A DNA stretch of 64,000 nt. Origin: Pseudomonas fragi (lineage in GTDB: Bacteria > Pseudomonadota > Gammaproteobacteria > Pseudomonadales > Pseudomonadaceae). Positions 46,864-56,064 of this stretch are shown piece by piece (position 1 is the first letter of the stretch; each line of letters begins with the position of its first letter). Where the stretch lies: positions 1,860,001 through 1,924,000 of the forward strand of contig NZ_LT629783.1 of the NCBI RefSeq assembly GCF_900105835.1. The letters run 5' to 3'. The notes beneath the pieces were generated by a model, which saw only the letters and a list, made by a program, of their open reading frames with translations, had not been told where the DNA came from and ran no database searches. Position numbers and translations under genes: made by a program.

Positions 46864-47136
46864 GGAAGCCCACTCCTCAGCGTCGCGAATTCTTCACCGC
46901 ATCGGGTGCGGTTCTTATTTGTTTGATTTTTATAATGGAAAGCTCTGACTTGCTCTTACCCTGAAGTCACAAAGCGCGCCGAGAGTAGCAGCTTTGCCAA
47001 AGGCCGCCTAGAGCCTGCAAGCGTGTTTAGAGTCACATTCCTGACTGTAGGACAATCCAAAGTCATCATTAGTGCAAATACTCTATTAGCTTCGAGAACC
47101 CTCTGTACCGGGCTTTTCAGAGCATTATCATAGACA
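46864..47136 (-). other. fadD1 upstream region
   Basis: About 270 nt with no gene; the A+T content rises toward 46920-46940. The fadD1 promoter must be here. I looked for a PsrA-type GAAAC...GTTTC palindrome and saw none that is convincing. Confidence 0.4.
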
Positions 47137-47172
47137 TAAAAAAACGCCCGCAGCCTTTCGGCATACGGGCGT
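47137..47172 (-). terminator. Terminator after fadD2
   Basis: ACGCCCG (47144-47150) pairs with CGGGCGT (47166-47172); on the minus strand the stem is followed by TTTTTTT. Confidence 0.85.
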
Positions 47173-47192
47173 CTGTCGCCAGGCTGTAAGAA

Positions 47193-48881
47193 TCAGACGG
47201 TATCACGCAACTCACGACGCAGGATTTTCCCCACCGGCGTCATGGGCAAGGAATCACGCAATACAATCTGCTTGGGCACCTTGTAGCCGGTGAAATTTTC
47301 CTTGCAGTAGGCCTTGAGCTCTTCAACCGTCACCCCGCCTGCGCGCGGCACCACAAACAGCTTGACCGCCTCCCCCGTGCGCTCGTCGGGCACGCCGATA
47401 ACCGCGCAATTGGCCACCTGGGGATGGGCCATGACGATGTCTTCGATTTCATTGGGGTACACATTGAAACCGGAAACGATGATCAGGTCTTTTTTACGGT
47501 CGACGATGCGGACAAAGCCGTCCGGGTCGATCACCGCTATGTCACCGGTCTTGAACCAGCCCTCGGCGTCCAGCACCTCGGCCGTGGCCTCAGGGTTTTG
47601 CCAGTAGCCCTTCATCACTTGCGGGCCTTTGACACACAACTCGCCCCGCTCGCCCAGGCCCAGGTCAACGCCCTCATCGCTGATGACCTTCATGGCGGTG
47701 CCCGGCACCGGCATGCCCACCGTGCCCAGCCGTGCCAGCTGGCCGCAGGGGTTGGCGCTGGCCACCGGCGAGGTTTCCGTCAGGCCGTAACCTTCGACGA
47801 TACGGCAACCGGTAAGTTTTTCCCAACGCTCGGCAGTGGCCTTGACCAGCGCGGTACCGCCCGAGTTGGTGATCTTGAGCCCGGAGAAGTCCACTGACTT
47901 GAAGTCCGGGTGGTCCATCAGCGCGACAAACAGGGTGTTAAGCCCCAAAAAGCAGGTGAATTTCCAGTTTTTCAGCTCCTTGATAAAGCCCTTGATGTCA
48001 CGCGGGTTGGTGATCAGGACGTTATGATTGCCCGTGACCATCATGCCCATGCAATTGGCCGTGAATGCATAGATATGGTAGAGCGGCAACGGCCCGATCA
48101 TGATCTCGCGCCCGTCCTTGAGCATCGGCTGGCCATCCGCGCCGTGCTGGGACAGGCACGCGCGCAGTTGCTGCATATTGGCGATCAGGTTGCCGTGGGT
48201 CAGCATCGCGCCCTTGGGCAGGCCGGTGGTACCGCCGGTGTATTGCAGCACTGCAGTGTCATCCAGCCCGACCACCAGCGGCCGGATCACCTGCCCGGCA
48301 CCGCGGCGCAACACGCTCTTGAAGGAAACGGCCTGGGGCAGCGAGTAGGCCGGTACCAGTTTTTTCACCTTGTCGACCACCAGGTTGGTGATCCAGCCTT
48401 TGGCGGCCGGCATCATGTCGCCCATTCTGGCTTCGATCAGGTAGTCGATTTCAGTGTCTTGCAGCACTTCCTGCACACGCTTGCCGAACATGTTCAGGTA
48501 CACGAGGGCACGAATGCCGGCGCTCTTGAACTGATGGCGCATCTCGCGCGAGGTGTAGAGCGGGTTGGTGTTGACCACAATCAGCCCGGCACGCATAGCG
48601 CCAAACACGGCAATCGGGTATTGCAGCGTATTGGGCATTTGTACGGCGATCCGGTCACCCGGCTTGAGATCGGTGTATTCCTGCAGGTAACCGGCAAACG
48701 CGGCGCTGTGGCGCTCAAGCTCGGCATAGGTGATGGTCACACCCAGGTTGCTGAAGGCCGGGCGATCCGCAAACTTCTTGCAGGAGCGTTCAAATACGTC
48801 AACGACCGACTTGAAGGCCGTCATGTCGATATCCAGCGGTACACCGGCAGGACGTTTGTCATTCCAGAAATCAGGTTGCAT
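47193..48881 (-). CDS. fadD2: Long-chain fatty-acid-CoA ligase FadD2
   Basis: A 562-residue paralogue of FadD1 with the same motifs: YTGGTTGLPKGAMLTHGN, EGYGLTETSPVASANP, GWFKTGDIAVIDPDGFVRI and VDRKKDLIIVSGFNVYPNEI. The pair arose by tandem duplication and in P. aeruginosa differs in chain-length preference. The ATG at 48881 (MQPDFWNDKRPAG) matches FadD1's opening; GAGG lies 10 nt upstream. An AAAAACAA motif touches the start codon. Confidence 0.93.
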   Translation of the reverse strand: MQPDFWNDKRPAGVPLDIDMTAFKSVVDVFERSCKKFADRPAFSNLGVTITYAELERHSAAFAGYLQEYTDLKPGDRIAVQMPNTLQYPIAVFGAMRAGLIVVNTNPLYTSREMRHQFKSAGIRALVYLNMFGKRVQEVLQDTEIDYLIEARMGDMMPAAKGWITNLVVDKVKKLVPAYSLPQAVSFKSVLRRGAGQVIRPLVVGLDDTAVLQYTGGTTGLPKGAMLTHGNLIANMQQLRACLSQHGADGQPMLKDGREIMIGPLPLYHIYAFTANCMGMMVTGNHNVLITNPRDIKGFIKELKNWKFTCFLGLNTLFVALMDHPDFKSVDFSGLKITNSGGTALVKATAERWEKLTGCRIVEGYGLTETSPVASANPCGQLARLGTVGMPVPGTAMKVISDEGVDLGLGERGELCVKGPQVMKGYWQNPEATAEVLDAEGWFKTGDIAVIDPDGFVRIVDRKKDLIIVSGFNVYPNEIEDIVMAHPQVANCAVIGVPDERTGEAVKLFVVPRAGGVTVEELKAYCKENFTGYKVPKQIVLRDSLPMTPVGKILRRELRDTV

Positions 48882-48888
48882 TGTTTTT
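48881..48888 (-). promoter_or_regulatory. Possible Crc/Hfq-type motif at the fadD2 start
   Basis: Minus-strand AAAAACAA fits AANAANAA, its last A being the first base of the ATG, between the Shine-Dalgarno and the start codon. The low complexity makes it less certain than the acsA and gntP motifs. Confidence 0.35.
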
Positions 48889-49103
48889 ATCCTCGTACCT
48901 GAGTGTGCCTGGCCGCGTCTTTCACTCACTGGAAAACAGCAATGAAAAGCGGAATATGCGGACGTTAACAGTTATCAAGTAGTAGGCAAATACAGCGATC
49001 TTCGCCATTTACATCTTGAATCTTATTGCTACGCGATGGCCTGTTAAGTGGCTGCAGCGCAAATGCGCTATACACTGCTACGACAACATGTAAAGGAATT
49101 GCC

Positions 49104-50048
49104 ATGACCGCCGAGACTTTTTGGCTGGAAACGAATGACCGCAGCGGTCTGTTCGTTCACCAGTGGCTGCCCGCTGGCACGCCCAAGGCCATTGTTCTAT
49201 TGGCTCATGGCATGGCCGAACATAGTGGCCGCTATGCCTGCCTGGGCCAGACGCTGGGTGATGCCGGTTTTGCCCTGTATGCCCATGACCAGCGCGGCCA
49301 CGGCAAGACGGCCGGGCATGGCACCCTCGGCTACTTTGCCGACCACGACGGCTGGTGCACGGTGGTCAGCGACGTGGCCAGCCTGAGCCGGCATATCAGC
49401 CAGAGCCATCCCGGCGTACCGATTTTCCTGCTCGGGCACAGCATGGGCAGCTATATCGCACAGGCGTACTTGATGCATCACGGCGCCAGCCTGCAAGGGG
49501 CGATACTCAGCGCCTCCAACTTCCAGCCGGTGGCGCTCTATCGTGCCGCCAGCCTGATTGCCCGTTTCGAGCGTTGGCGCCAGGGGCCAAAGGGGCGCAG
49601 TGCGTTGATCGAGTGGTTGTCATTCGGCTCGTTCAATAAAGCCTTCAAACCCAATCGCACGCCTTATGACTGGCTCAGCCGGGACCCGGTCCAGGTCGAT
49701 GCCTACGCCAGCGACCCGCTGTGCGGCTTTCGCTGCACCAACCAACTGTGGATCGACCTGCTTGGCGGGTTGCAGCAAATCAGCAAAGCGTCCAATCTCG
49801 CTCAGATCGATCCGGGCCTGCCTTTACTGATAATGGGTGGCGAATGTGATCCGGTGAGTGAAGGCAAGCGTCTCACTGATCTGGCCAACGCTTTGCGAAG
49901 TGCCGGCAATCGTCAGTTGCAACTTAATTTGTACCCGCAGGCGCGGCACGAACTCTTCAACGAAACCAATCGCGACGAAGTCATGGCTGATGTCATTGCC
50001 TGGCTCAACCAGGCCTTGAGCCGCACACGGCCTGCACGCAGCGAATGA
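49104..50048 (+). CDS. Alpha/beta hydrolase (monoacylglycerol lipase-like)
   Basis: A 314-residue alpha/beta-hydrolase of the Hydrolase_4 (lysophospholipase/monoglyceride lipase) type. HGMAEHSGRY forms the oxyanion region, FLLGHSMGSYIAQ is the nucleophile elbow (catalytic Ser about residue 115), and GGECDPVSEG and ARHELFNE supply Asp and His. It has AAAGGA before the ATG at 49104. Divergent from fadD2 and followed by phaJ1, so it probably releases fatty acids for the neighbouring ligases. Confidence 0.87.
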   Translation: MTAETFWLETNDRSGLFVHQWLPAGTPKAIVLLAHGMAEHSGRYACLGQTLGDAGFALYAHDQRGHGKTAGHGTLGYFADHDGWCTVVSDVASLSRHISQSHPGVPIFLLGHSMGSYIAQAYLMHHGASLQGAILSASNFQPVALYRAASLIARFERWRQGPKGRSALIEWLSFGSFNKAFKPNRTPYDWLSRDPVQVDAYASDPLCGFRCTNQLWIDLLGGLQQISKASNLAQIDPGLPLLIMGGECDPVSEGKRLTDLANALRSAGNRQLQLNLYPQARHELFNETNRDEVMADVIAWLNQALSRTRPARSE

Positions 50049-50125
50049 GCAAAACAGACTTTCAATTAAAAAGCTTTTAAAATCATAGACTTAAAACCAA
50101 AAACTCGTCACAGGACATGCGCTAG

Positions 50126-50596
50126 ATGACTCAGGTTACCAACACCCCGTACGAAGCCCTCGAAGTCGGCCAGACTGCCAGCTACAGCAAAACCGTCGGA
50201 GAGCGTGACATTCAGCTTTTTGCGGCCATGTCCGGCGACCACAACCCGGTGCACCTTGACCCTGAGTTCGCCGCCGCGACCATGTTCAAAGAACGCATTG
50301 CCCACGGCATGTTCAGCGGTGCGTTGATCAGTGCCGCCGTAGCCTGCGAGCTGCCTGGCCCGGGCACCATCTATGTCGGCCAGCAGATGAGCTTTCAAAA
50401 GCCGGTAAAAATCGGTGACACCCTTACCGTGCGCCTGGAAATCCTGGAAAAAATGCCCAAGTTCCGCGTGCGCATTGCCACTCGCGTGTTCAACCAGCGT
50501 GATGAAATCGTGGTGGATGGCGAAGCCGAAATCATCGCCCCGCGCAAGCAGCAGACCGTTACCCTGCCGGTATTGCCTGCGATCAGCATTGGCTAA
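50126..50596 (+). CDS. phaJ1: (R)-specific enoyl-CoA hydratase PhaJ1 (MaoC-like)
   Basis: A 156-residue single hot-dog MaoC-type hydratase that turns trans-2-enoyl-CoA into (R)-3-hydroxyacyl-CoA, the bridge from beta-oxidation to polyhydroxyalkanoate. The catalytic pair is Asp38 and His43 in SGDHNPVHLDPEF, followed by FKERIAHGMFSGALISA. Length and gene order (fadD1-fadD2-lipase-phaJ1) match P. aeruginosa. The ribosome binding site is weak. Confidence 0.9.
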   Translation: MTQVTNTPYEALEVGQTASYSKTVGERDIQLFAAMSGDHNPVHLDPEFAAATMFKERIAHGMFSGALISAAVACELPGPGTIYVGQQMSFQKPVKIGDTLTVRLEILEKMPKFRVRIATRVFNQRDEIVVDGEAEIIAPRKQQTVTLPVLPAISIG

Positions 50597-50603
50597 AAAT
50601 GAA

Positions 50604-50691
50604 TGTGGGAGCGGGCCTGCTCGCGATTGCATCAGCTCGGTCAATATGATTCACCGAGTTGTTTGCATCGCGAGCAAGCCCGCTCCCACAT
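50604..50691. repeat. REP pair (inverted)
   Basis: TGTGGGAGCGGGCCTGCTCG at 50604 mirrored by the complement ending at 50691. One arm has a C for T change (GGGCCTGC). Between the convergent phaJ1 and DUF2383 genes. Confidence 0.92.
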
Positions 50692-50716
50692 GTGTGGATC
50701 TACAGCGTCAAGCTAA

Positions 50717-51184
50717 TCATGCACGGGCACGGGCCTGATTGCGCAGTGCCTTGACCTGATCGTGGTTACGTTGCACGCCGTGATACTGACGCTCGACCAG
50801 ATCACGAATACCCACCAGGTTGTGCTTGCTGATTTTTTCCAGCGCTTCTTTGTAAGCTTTTAGCGCATGGTCTTCGCCGCGCTCGGCTTCGTTGAGCACC
50901 GCTTCTTCGTCCTTGCCGGTAAACACCGATTTGACGTCCACCCAACGGCGGTGCAAGTCACCTGCCACGCTGGTGCTGGTTTCCGGGTCGCCTCCCAGGG
51001 CACGCACCTGAGCCTGCAGTTCGGCAGCGGCGGTTGCACATTCAGCCGAACGCTTGGCAAACAGCGCCTTGAGCTCCGGGTGCTTGATATCTTCGGCACA
51101 GGATTTAAACCCTTCCTGACCGTCTTTGCTGGTTTCGATCAAATCGTTCAGGACGCTAATGGCTTCTTTATTGAGATCAGTCAT
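50717..51184 (-). CDS. PA2169-family four-helix-bundle protein (DUF2383)
   Basis: A 155-residue helical protein (VLNDLIETSKDGQEGFKSCA, FAKRSAECATAAAELQAQVR, AERGEDHALKAYKEALEKIS) fitting the DUF2383/PA2169 family, ferritin-like four-helix bundles often induced by stress. The conserved E..H-type residues suggest possible metal binding, but function is not established. It is preceded by an A+T-rich region (51185-51392) likely to hold its promoter. Confidence 0.85.
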   Translation of the reverse strand: MTDLNKEAISVLNDLIETSKDGQEGFKSCAEDIKHPELKALFAKRSAECATAAAELQAQVRALGGDPETSTSVAGDLHRRWVDVKSVFTGKDEEAVLNEAERGEDHALKAYKEALEKISKHNLVGIRDLVERQYHGVQRNHDQVKALRNQARARA

Positions 51185-51392
51185 TGTTCAATTCCTTACA
51201 AGGTTGAGGATCGTGCAATAGAGATTGCAGGGCTCGTGCCAGTTTTAGAATTAAATAAAATCCTTATAAATCAATAACTTAATAAATAACCGAAAATCTG
51301 TATCCGGTTTTTATGCATGATCTGTCAATTGGCCTTCATGCAAATTGCCTGTATTTTTCATCCCATGCCTGTACGCACTTGAAGGCCACTGC

Positions 51393-51629
51393 ATGAACCC
51401 CGAAAAACTCGAACTGCTGGTCACCCGTGAAATGCCCTTTGGCAAATACAAAGGCCGAATCATTGCCGACCTGCCTGGCCAGTACCTCAACTGGTTTGCC
51501 CGCGAGGGGTTCCCCCACGGAGAGCTGGGCGGCTTGCTGGCCCTGATGCAAGAGATCGATCACAACGGCCTGTCGGACCTGCTCGACCCGTTGCGCGCCA
51601 AACACTCAAAACCCAAACCTCGCCATTAA
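51393..51629 (+). CDS. DUF3820-family small protein
   Basis: A 78-residue protein with the DUF3820 pattern MPFGKYKGRIIADLPGQYLN, WFAREGFPHGELGGLL. Related proteins resemble a small domain found near exonuclease/quorum-sensing regulators. The start at 51393 is favoured over 51345. Only 12 nt separate it from the aminotransferase gene, so they are probably co-transcribed. Confidence 0.82.
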   Translation: MNPEKLELLVTREMPFGKYKGRIIADLPGQYLNWFAREGFPHGELGGLLALMQEIDHNGLSDLLDPLRAKHSKPKPRH

Positions 51630-51641
51630 TTGAGTTGCCCC

Positions 51642-52835
51642 ATGCCAAGGATTGAAGACAACGCCCGCGACGAACACTTCTGGCACGCCATCGCCCAGCG
51701 CTACGACATAGCTGCGGGGCCGATCAATCTGGAAAACGGCTACTTCGGGCGCATGACTCGCGAAGTGGCACAGGACTACCAGCGCAATATCGACTTTATT
51801 AACCGCCACAACTCGGTGCCTGTGCGCCAGCACTTCGATACCACCCAGGGCCTGGAAATTCGCAATTCGCTGGCCGGGCTGCTCGGTGTGGCCCCTGCCG
51901 GCCTGGCGCTGACCTTTTGCGCCTCAGATGGCCTGCAATCATTGATCCGCAACTACAACGGCCTGCAAGCGGGCGACCAGTTACTGATCAGCGATCTGGA
52001 ATACCACAGCGTCGAGTACGCCATGCGTGGGGTTGCACGCCAACGCGGCCTTGAAATTATCGAAATTTCCCACACCCACCCCGCCACGTTTGAAAGCCTG
52101 GTGGCCAGCTATCGCCAGGCGTTTGAGCGCAACCCGCGGATCAAGCTGATGGCCCTCACTCACGTTACCCATCGCACCGGCCTGGTCATGCCTGTGGAAG
52201 CGATTGTTGCGGCGGCAAAAGAGCATGGGGTGGATGTGATTCTCGATGGTGCCCATGCCCTGGGGCAGATCGAACTGGACCTGCCGGCACTGGGCGTGGC
52301 CTTTGCCGGTTTCAACCTGCACAAGTGGATTGGTGCGCCACTGACCCTGGGCCTGATGTATATCGACCCACAGCGCCTGGGGGACATCGACCCCGATATG
52401 GGCAACGAGCGCTACCCCGAGCCGGATGTGCGCAACCGCGCCGTGTATGGCACGGTCAACATCCCGGCCTGGCTGACCCTGACCAAGGTGCTGCAGGAAC
52501 ACCATGAGATGGGCGGCGCCAGAGGCAAGGGGGCCCGGCTCAACTACCTGCGTAACCTGTGGGTCAGCGAGGCGCGCAAGATCGAGGGCATTGAAGTGCT
52601 GGTCAGTGATGATCCGCGGCTGTACTGCGCAATCACCTCACTGCGCTTTACCCATGTGCAGGATCAGCAGCCGATGGCCGAACGCCTGCTCAAGGATTAC
52701 AACCTGTTTACCGTGGCGCGCAATGGCTCGGCGTGCGGCAGTTGTATACGCATTACCGTGGGGTTTGCCACTACGCTGGAAGACATCAACCAGCTGGTGC
52801 GGGCGTTGCGCGAGCTTTCGCAAGCTCATGCATAA
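51642..52835 (+). CDS. Class V aminotransferase (isopenicillin N epimerase/cysteine desulfurase-like)
   Basis: A 397-residue PLP enzyme of the class V fold. GPINLENGYFGRMTREV opens the domain, DVILDGAHALGQIELDLP contains the PLP-ring Asp and His, and FAGFNLHKWIGAPLTLG the Schiff-base Lys. Ends with the SCIRITVGF strand. The branch is that of isopenicillin N epimerase-like proteins with unknown substrates. A TTG 12 nt upstream could also serve as the start; the ATG is chosen. Confidence 0.85.
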   Translation: MPRIEDNARDEHFWHAIAQRYDIAAGPINLENGYFGRMTREVAQDYQRNIDFINRHNSVPVRQHFDTTQGLEIRNSLAGLLGVAPAGLALTFCASDGLQSLIRNYNGLQAGDQLLISDLEYHSVEYAMRGVARQRGLEIIEISHTHPATFESLVASYRQAFERNPRIKLMALTHVTHRTGLVMPVEAIVAAAKEHGVDVILDGAHALGQIELDLPALGVAFAGFNLHKWIGAPLTLGLMYIDPQRLGDIDPDMGNERYPEPDVRNRAVYGTVNIPAWLTLTKVLQEHHEMGGARGKGARLNYLRNLWVSEARKIEGIEVLVSDDPRLYCAITSLRFTHVQDQQPMAERLLKDYNLFTVARNGSACGSCIRITVGFATTLEDINQLVRALRELSQAHA

Positions 52836-52840
52836 CCCTT

Positions 52841-52925
52841 GTGGGAGCGGGCTTGCTCGCGATGCTAACGACGCGGTTTTTCATATAGACCGCAGCGATA
52901 TCATCGCGAGCAAGCCCGCTCCCAC
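52841..52925. repeat. REP pair (inverted)
   Basis: GTGGGAGCGGGCTTGCTCGC at 52841 and its complement ending at 52925, between the convergent aminotransferase and eda genes. Confidence 0.92.
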
Positions 52926-52947
52926 AGTTGGTGTGTAGTGTTCAGGC

Positions 52948-52976
52948 AAAAAAAAGGTGCGCCGACCAAGCGCACC
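52948..52976 (-). terminator. Terminator after eda
   Basis: GGTGCG (52956-52961) and CGCACC (52971-52976); on the minus strand the stem is followed by eight T. Confidence 0.87.
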
Positions 52977-53015
52977 AAAAACCGTAGAACACCCAACAAG
53001 TTCGTCGCTAAAACA

Positions 53016-53681
53016 TCAATCCAGCAAGGCCAGCGCCTCGGCGGTGCATTCCTGGATCCGGGCCCAATCGCCGTTCTTGATCCATTCACTGTCCAGCATC
53101 CAGCTGCCGCCTACGCACATCACGTTTTTCAACGCCATGTAGTTGCGGATATTGGCCGGGCCAACACCGCCGGTCGGGCAGAATTTCACTTCGCCGAAAG
53201 GTCCGCCCAGCGCCTTGATAGCCGCCACGCCACCGCTGACTTCAGCCGGGAACAGTTTGAAACGGCGGTAACCCAAGCCATAGCCTTCCATGATCCCGGA
53301 AGCATTGCTGATGCCCGGCAGCAGCGGGATATCGCTGGCCACGCTGGCTTCGAGCAAGTCACGGGTAATGCCCGGCGTAACAATAAATTGCGAACCGGCT
53401 TCTTCGGCGGCCGCCAGCATGTGGCGATCGAGCACGGTGCCGGCACCGGTGACCAGTTCAGGTCGCTGATCACGCAACACACGGATCGCCTCAAGGCCGA
53501 ACTCGGAACGCAGGGTGACTTCCAGCGCCGTCAGACCACCAGCTGCCAGCGCATCGGCCAGCGGCAGGATGTCCTGCTTACGGGCGATGGTAATCACCGG
53601 CAGGATGCGTGCCTGGGCACACAGTTGGTCGATCAGGGCGACTTTATCCGCCATCGATACGTTCGCAGTTTTTATTGTCAT
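53016..53681 (-). CDS. eda: KDPG aldolase (2-dehydro-3-deoxy-phosphogluconate aldolase)
   Basis: A 221-residue class I aldolase splitting KDPG to pyruvate and glyceraldehyde-3-phosphate, the last Entner-Doudoroff step. LEVTLRSEFG holds the catalytic Glu54 and GYRRFKLFPAEVSGG the Schiff-base Lys142; FCPTGGVGPANI is the phosphate loop. The start at 53681 (MTIKTANVS) has AAGGA 10 nt before it. Third gene of the zwf-pgl-eda operon, 17 nt after pgl. Confidence 0.95.
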   Translation of the reverse strand: MTIKTANVSMADKVALIDQLCAQARILPVITIARKQDILPLADALAAGGLTALEVTLRSEFGLEAIRVLRDQRPELVTGAGTVLDRHMLAAAEEAGSQFIVTPGITRDLLEASVASDIPLLPGISNASGIMEGYGLGYRRFKLFPAEVSGGVAAIKALGGPFGEVKFCPTGGVGPANIRNYMALKNVMCVGGSWMLDSEWIKNGDWARIQECTAEALALLD

Positions 53682-53698
53682 GGCAGCTGATCCTTGGC

Positions 53699-54412
53699 TC
53701 ATGGGCACCAGTAAATCTCTAACGTAGGTTGCAGAAAGGCACGAATCGGCAAGGCGGCAACATCAGTGCCCCCCAGCGCTTCGTTGAGGGTGTTCAATTT
53801 GGATTGCCCCTGGATCGACAGCACCTTGTGTTTCGCACTGGCCAGCAGGCTGCGGCTCATGCTCAGGCGCTGGTGCGGCACGGTGGGTGCCAGCATCGCC
53901 CAGCAACGGCGCGAGTTGTCCAGTTGCAAGGCTTCGCTCAGGTTCGGGCTGTTGGGGAACAGCGACGCGGTATGCCCGTCATCGCCCATGCCCAGGATCA
54001 GTACATCGATCGGCGGCAACTCGGCCAGCCCCTGATCCGCTTCCAGCGCCGCCCTTTCAACCGTGGCGGCAGCGTTATACAAACCGACAAAGCGCGCTTT
54101 GGCAGCCGAGCCCTGCAGCAGATGCTTCTTCAGCAGGCCGGCATTGCTGTCGGCATGTTCCACCGGCACCCAGCGCTCATCCGCCAGGCTGACAACCACT
54201 TTCGACCAGTCGAGCGGCTGCTTGACCAGGCTTTCAAAAAACGCCACCGGGCTGCGACCGCCGGACACCACCAGGGTGGCAACGCCCTGCTCGGCGATAG
54301 CCTGGTTCAATTGCGCGGCAACGCTGCTTGCAAGCCCCTCGGCCATCGAGGCCGGGTTCTTGAAGGTGTGCGCGTTGACCCCTTGCGGCAGTTTCAAATC
54401 AGATATCGCCAT
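53699..54412 (-). CDS. pgl: 6-phosphogluconolactonase
   Basis: A 237-residue DevB/SOL-type lactonase hydrolysing 6-phosphogluconolactone. [32 protein letters not shown] and [16 protein letters not shown] are the three family motifs, the last with the catalytic His. Its start overlaps the end of zwf by 14 nt, indicating translational coupling. Confidence 0.95.
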   Translation of the reverse strand: MAISDLKLPQGVNAHTFKNPASMAEGLASSVAAQLNQAIAEQGVATLVVSGGRSPVAFFESLVKQPLDWSKVVVSLADERWVPVEHADSNAGLLKKHLLQGSAAKARFVGLYNAAATVERAALEADQGLAELPPIDVLILGMGDDGHTASLFPNSPNLSEALQLDNSRRCWAMLAPTVPHQRLSMSRSLLASAKHKVLSIQGQSKLNTLNEALGGTDVAALPIRAFLQPTLEIYWCP

Positions 54413-55868
54413 ACCAAGACCTCCCGTCCCGCGTAATCAGTGCAATGGAACTCATCGGTCCCCAGGAACCCGCCGCGTACGGCTTGGGCGCATCGCCAGA
54501 CTTTTTCCAGCCGGCGATCAACTGGTCGCACCATTTCCATGCCGCTTCAATTTCATCTTTGCGTACAAACAGGTTCTGGTTGCCGCGCATGACTTCAAGC
54601 AACAAACGCTCGTAGGCATCCGGAATCCGTGTGCTGCGATAAGTGTCGGAAAAATTCAGTTGCAACGGGCCACTGCGCAGTTGCATGCCTTTGTCCAGGC
54701 CCTGGTCCTTGGTCATCACCCGCAAAGAAATACCTTCGTCCGGCTGCAGGCGAATGATCAGCTTGTTGCCGATCTGCAGGCGCTGCTCCGGAGCGAAGAT
54801 GTAGTGCGACGGTTCCTTGAAGTGGATGACGATTTGCGACAGTTTTTGCGGCATGCGTTTGCCAGTGCGCAGGTAGAACGGCACACCTGCCCAGCGCCAG
54901 TTGCGGATATCGGCGCGCAGCGCGACAAAGGTCTCGGTGTCGCTCTGGGTGTTGGAGTTTTCTTCCTCCAGGTAACCCGGCACCGACTGGCCTTCGCTGT
55001 AACCGGCGATGTACTGGCCGCGCACCACCTGGGTAGTCAGGCCTTCGGCACTGATCGGGGCCAGGGCCTTGAGCACTTTGACCTTCTCGTCGCGAATGCT
55101 GTCAGCCGACAGGTCAGCCGGCGGGTCCATCGCAATCAGGCACAGCAGCTGCAACAGGTGGTTCTGAATCATGTCGCGCAGTTGGCCGGCCTTGTCGAAG
55201 TAGCCCCAGCGGCCCTCGATGCCGACTTTCTCGGCCACGGTGATTTCAACGTGGGAGATGTAGCGCTGGTTCCACTGGGTCTCGAACAGGCTGTTGGCAA
55301 AACGCAGCGCGATCAGGTTTTGTACGGTTTCCTTGCCCAGGTAGTGGTCGATCCGGTAGGTGCGGTTCTCGGGGAAGAACTGCGCCACGGAATCGTTGAC
55401 CTTGCGCGAGGACTCCAGATCCGAGCCGATGGGTTTTTCCAGCACCACGCGGGTGTTTTCAGCCAGACCGACGGCGGACAGGTTCTCGCATATGGCGCCG
55501 TACACTGCCGCCGGTGTGGCGAAATAAGCGATCAGGCGCTGCTCGGTGCCGGCCAGTTCAGCCAGGGCGAGGTAATCTTCAGTCTTGAAAAAATCCACAT
55601 GCAGATAGCTCAAGCGAGCCAGGAAGCGCTTCAGTGCCTCGACTTCGATGTCCTTTTCGCCCAGGTACTGGCGCAGCTGGCTGTCAATATGTGCCAGGTG
55701 CGAAGAGGCGTCGCCCGGCTCGCGAGCCAGTGCGAGAATGCGCGTATCGGCATGCAGCAGGCCGGCACGGTCCAGTTGGTACAAGGCAGGAAACAGCTTG
55801 CGCAAGGCCAGATCGCCAAGGGCGCCGAACAAGGCAAAGGTGCACGGTTCAACCGTAATCGAAGGCAT
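54399..55868 (-). CDS. zwf: Glucose-6-phosphate 1-dehydrogenase
   Basis: A 489-residue NADP(+)-dependent dehydrogenase, normal length. [20 protein letters not shown] is the Rossmann region (GALGDLA in place of GxxGDLA). RIDHYLGKE carries the catalytic His and substrate-binding residues, and [16 protein letters not shown] the Lys-Pro loop. First gene of zwf-pgl-eda, divergent from hexR. A hairpin and a candidate HexR site lie upstream. Confidence 0.95.
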   Translation of the reverse strand: MPSITVEPCTFALFGALGDLALRKLFPALYQLDRAGLLHADTRILALAREPGDASSHLAHIDSQLRQYLGEKDIEVEALKRFLARLSYLHVDFFKTEDYLALAELAGTEQRLIAYFATPAAVYGAICENLSAVGLAENTRVVLEKPIGSDLESSRKVNDSVAQFFPENRTYRIDHYLGKETVQNLIALRFANSLFETQWNQRYISHVEITVAEKVGIEGRWGYFDKAGQLRDMIQNHLLQLLCLIAMDPPADLSADSIRDEKVKVLKALAPISAEGLTTQVVRGQYIAGYSEGQSVPGYLEEENSNTQSDTETFVALRADIRNWRWAGVPFYLRTGKRMPQKLSQIVIHFKEPSHYIFAPEQRLQIGNKLIIRLQPDEGISLRVMTKDQGLDKGMQLRSGPLQLNFSDTYRSTRIPDAYERLLLEVMRGNQNLFVRKDEIEAAWKWCDQLIAGWKKSGDAPKPYAAGSWGPMSSIALITRDGRSWYGDI

Positions 55869-55900
55869 GATGTTGGTTCTTTTATCAAGTTAAGCTACAA

Positions 55901-55919
55901 ATACCTTTTTTCAAGGTAT
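55901..55919 (-). promoter_or_regulatory. Perfect inverted repeat in the zwf leader
   Basis: ATACCTT (55901-55907) and AAGGTAT (55913-55919) around a 5-nt centre, 33-51 nt before the zwf start. It could be an operator or an RNA hairpin in the leader. There is no T tract to make a terminator. Confidence 0.45.
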
Positions 55920-55933
55920 CACTCAAGGAAAAA

Positions 55934-55949
55934 TGTAGTAATAAACACA
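55934..55949 (-). promoter_or_regulatory. Candidate HexR site in the zwf-hexR region
   Basis: TGTAGTAATAAACACA resembles the A/T-rich TTGT-N7/8-ACAA operator described for HexR in Pseudomonas, though the outer bases are imperfect. Between the divergent zwf and hexR genes. HexR would block zwf until KDPG accumulates; position and role are inferred. Confidence 0.5.
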
Positions 55950-56064
55950 ACATTTTCTGAAAATACAGATTCCTGCTAGTGGTCGTCCCGGGCCACCAGT
56001 AGGATAGGCCACCTCTCAGAACCGCTTTAGCCCGGTTCTTGCATCGCTGACCCAAGGATCATAA

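Noticed and set aside
45310..46926. 538-codon plus-strand frame opposite fadD1
   Set aside because: Antisense shadow of a well-supported gene in GC-rich DNA; the same holds for long antisense frames opposite acsA, aotO, gntP and zwf.
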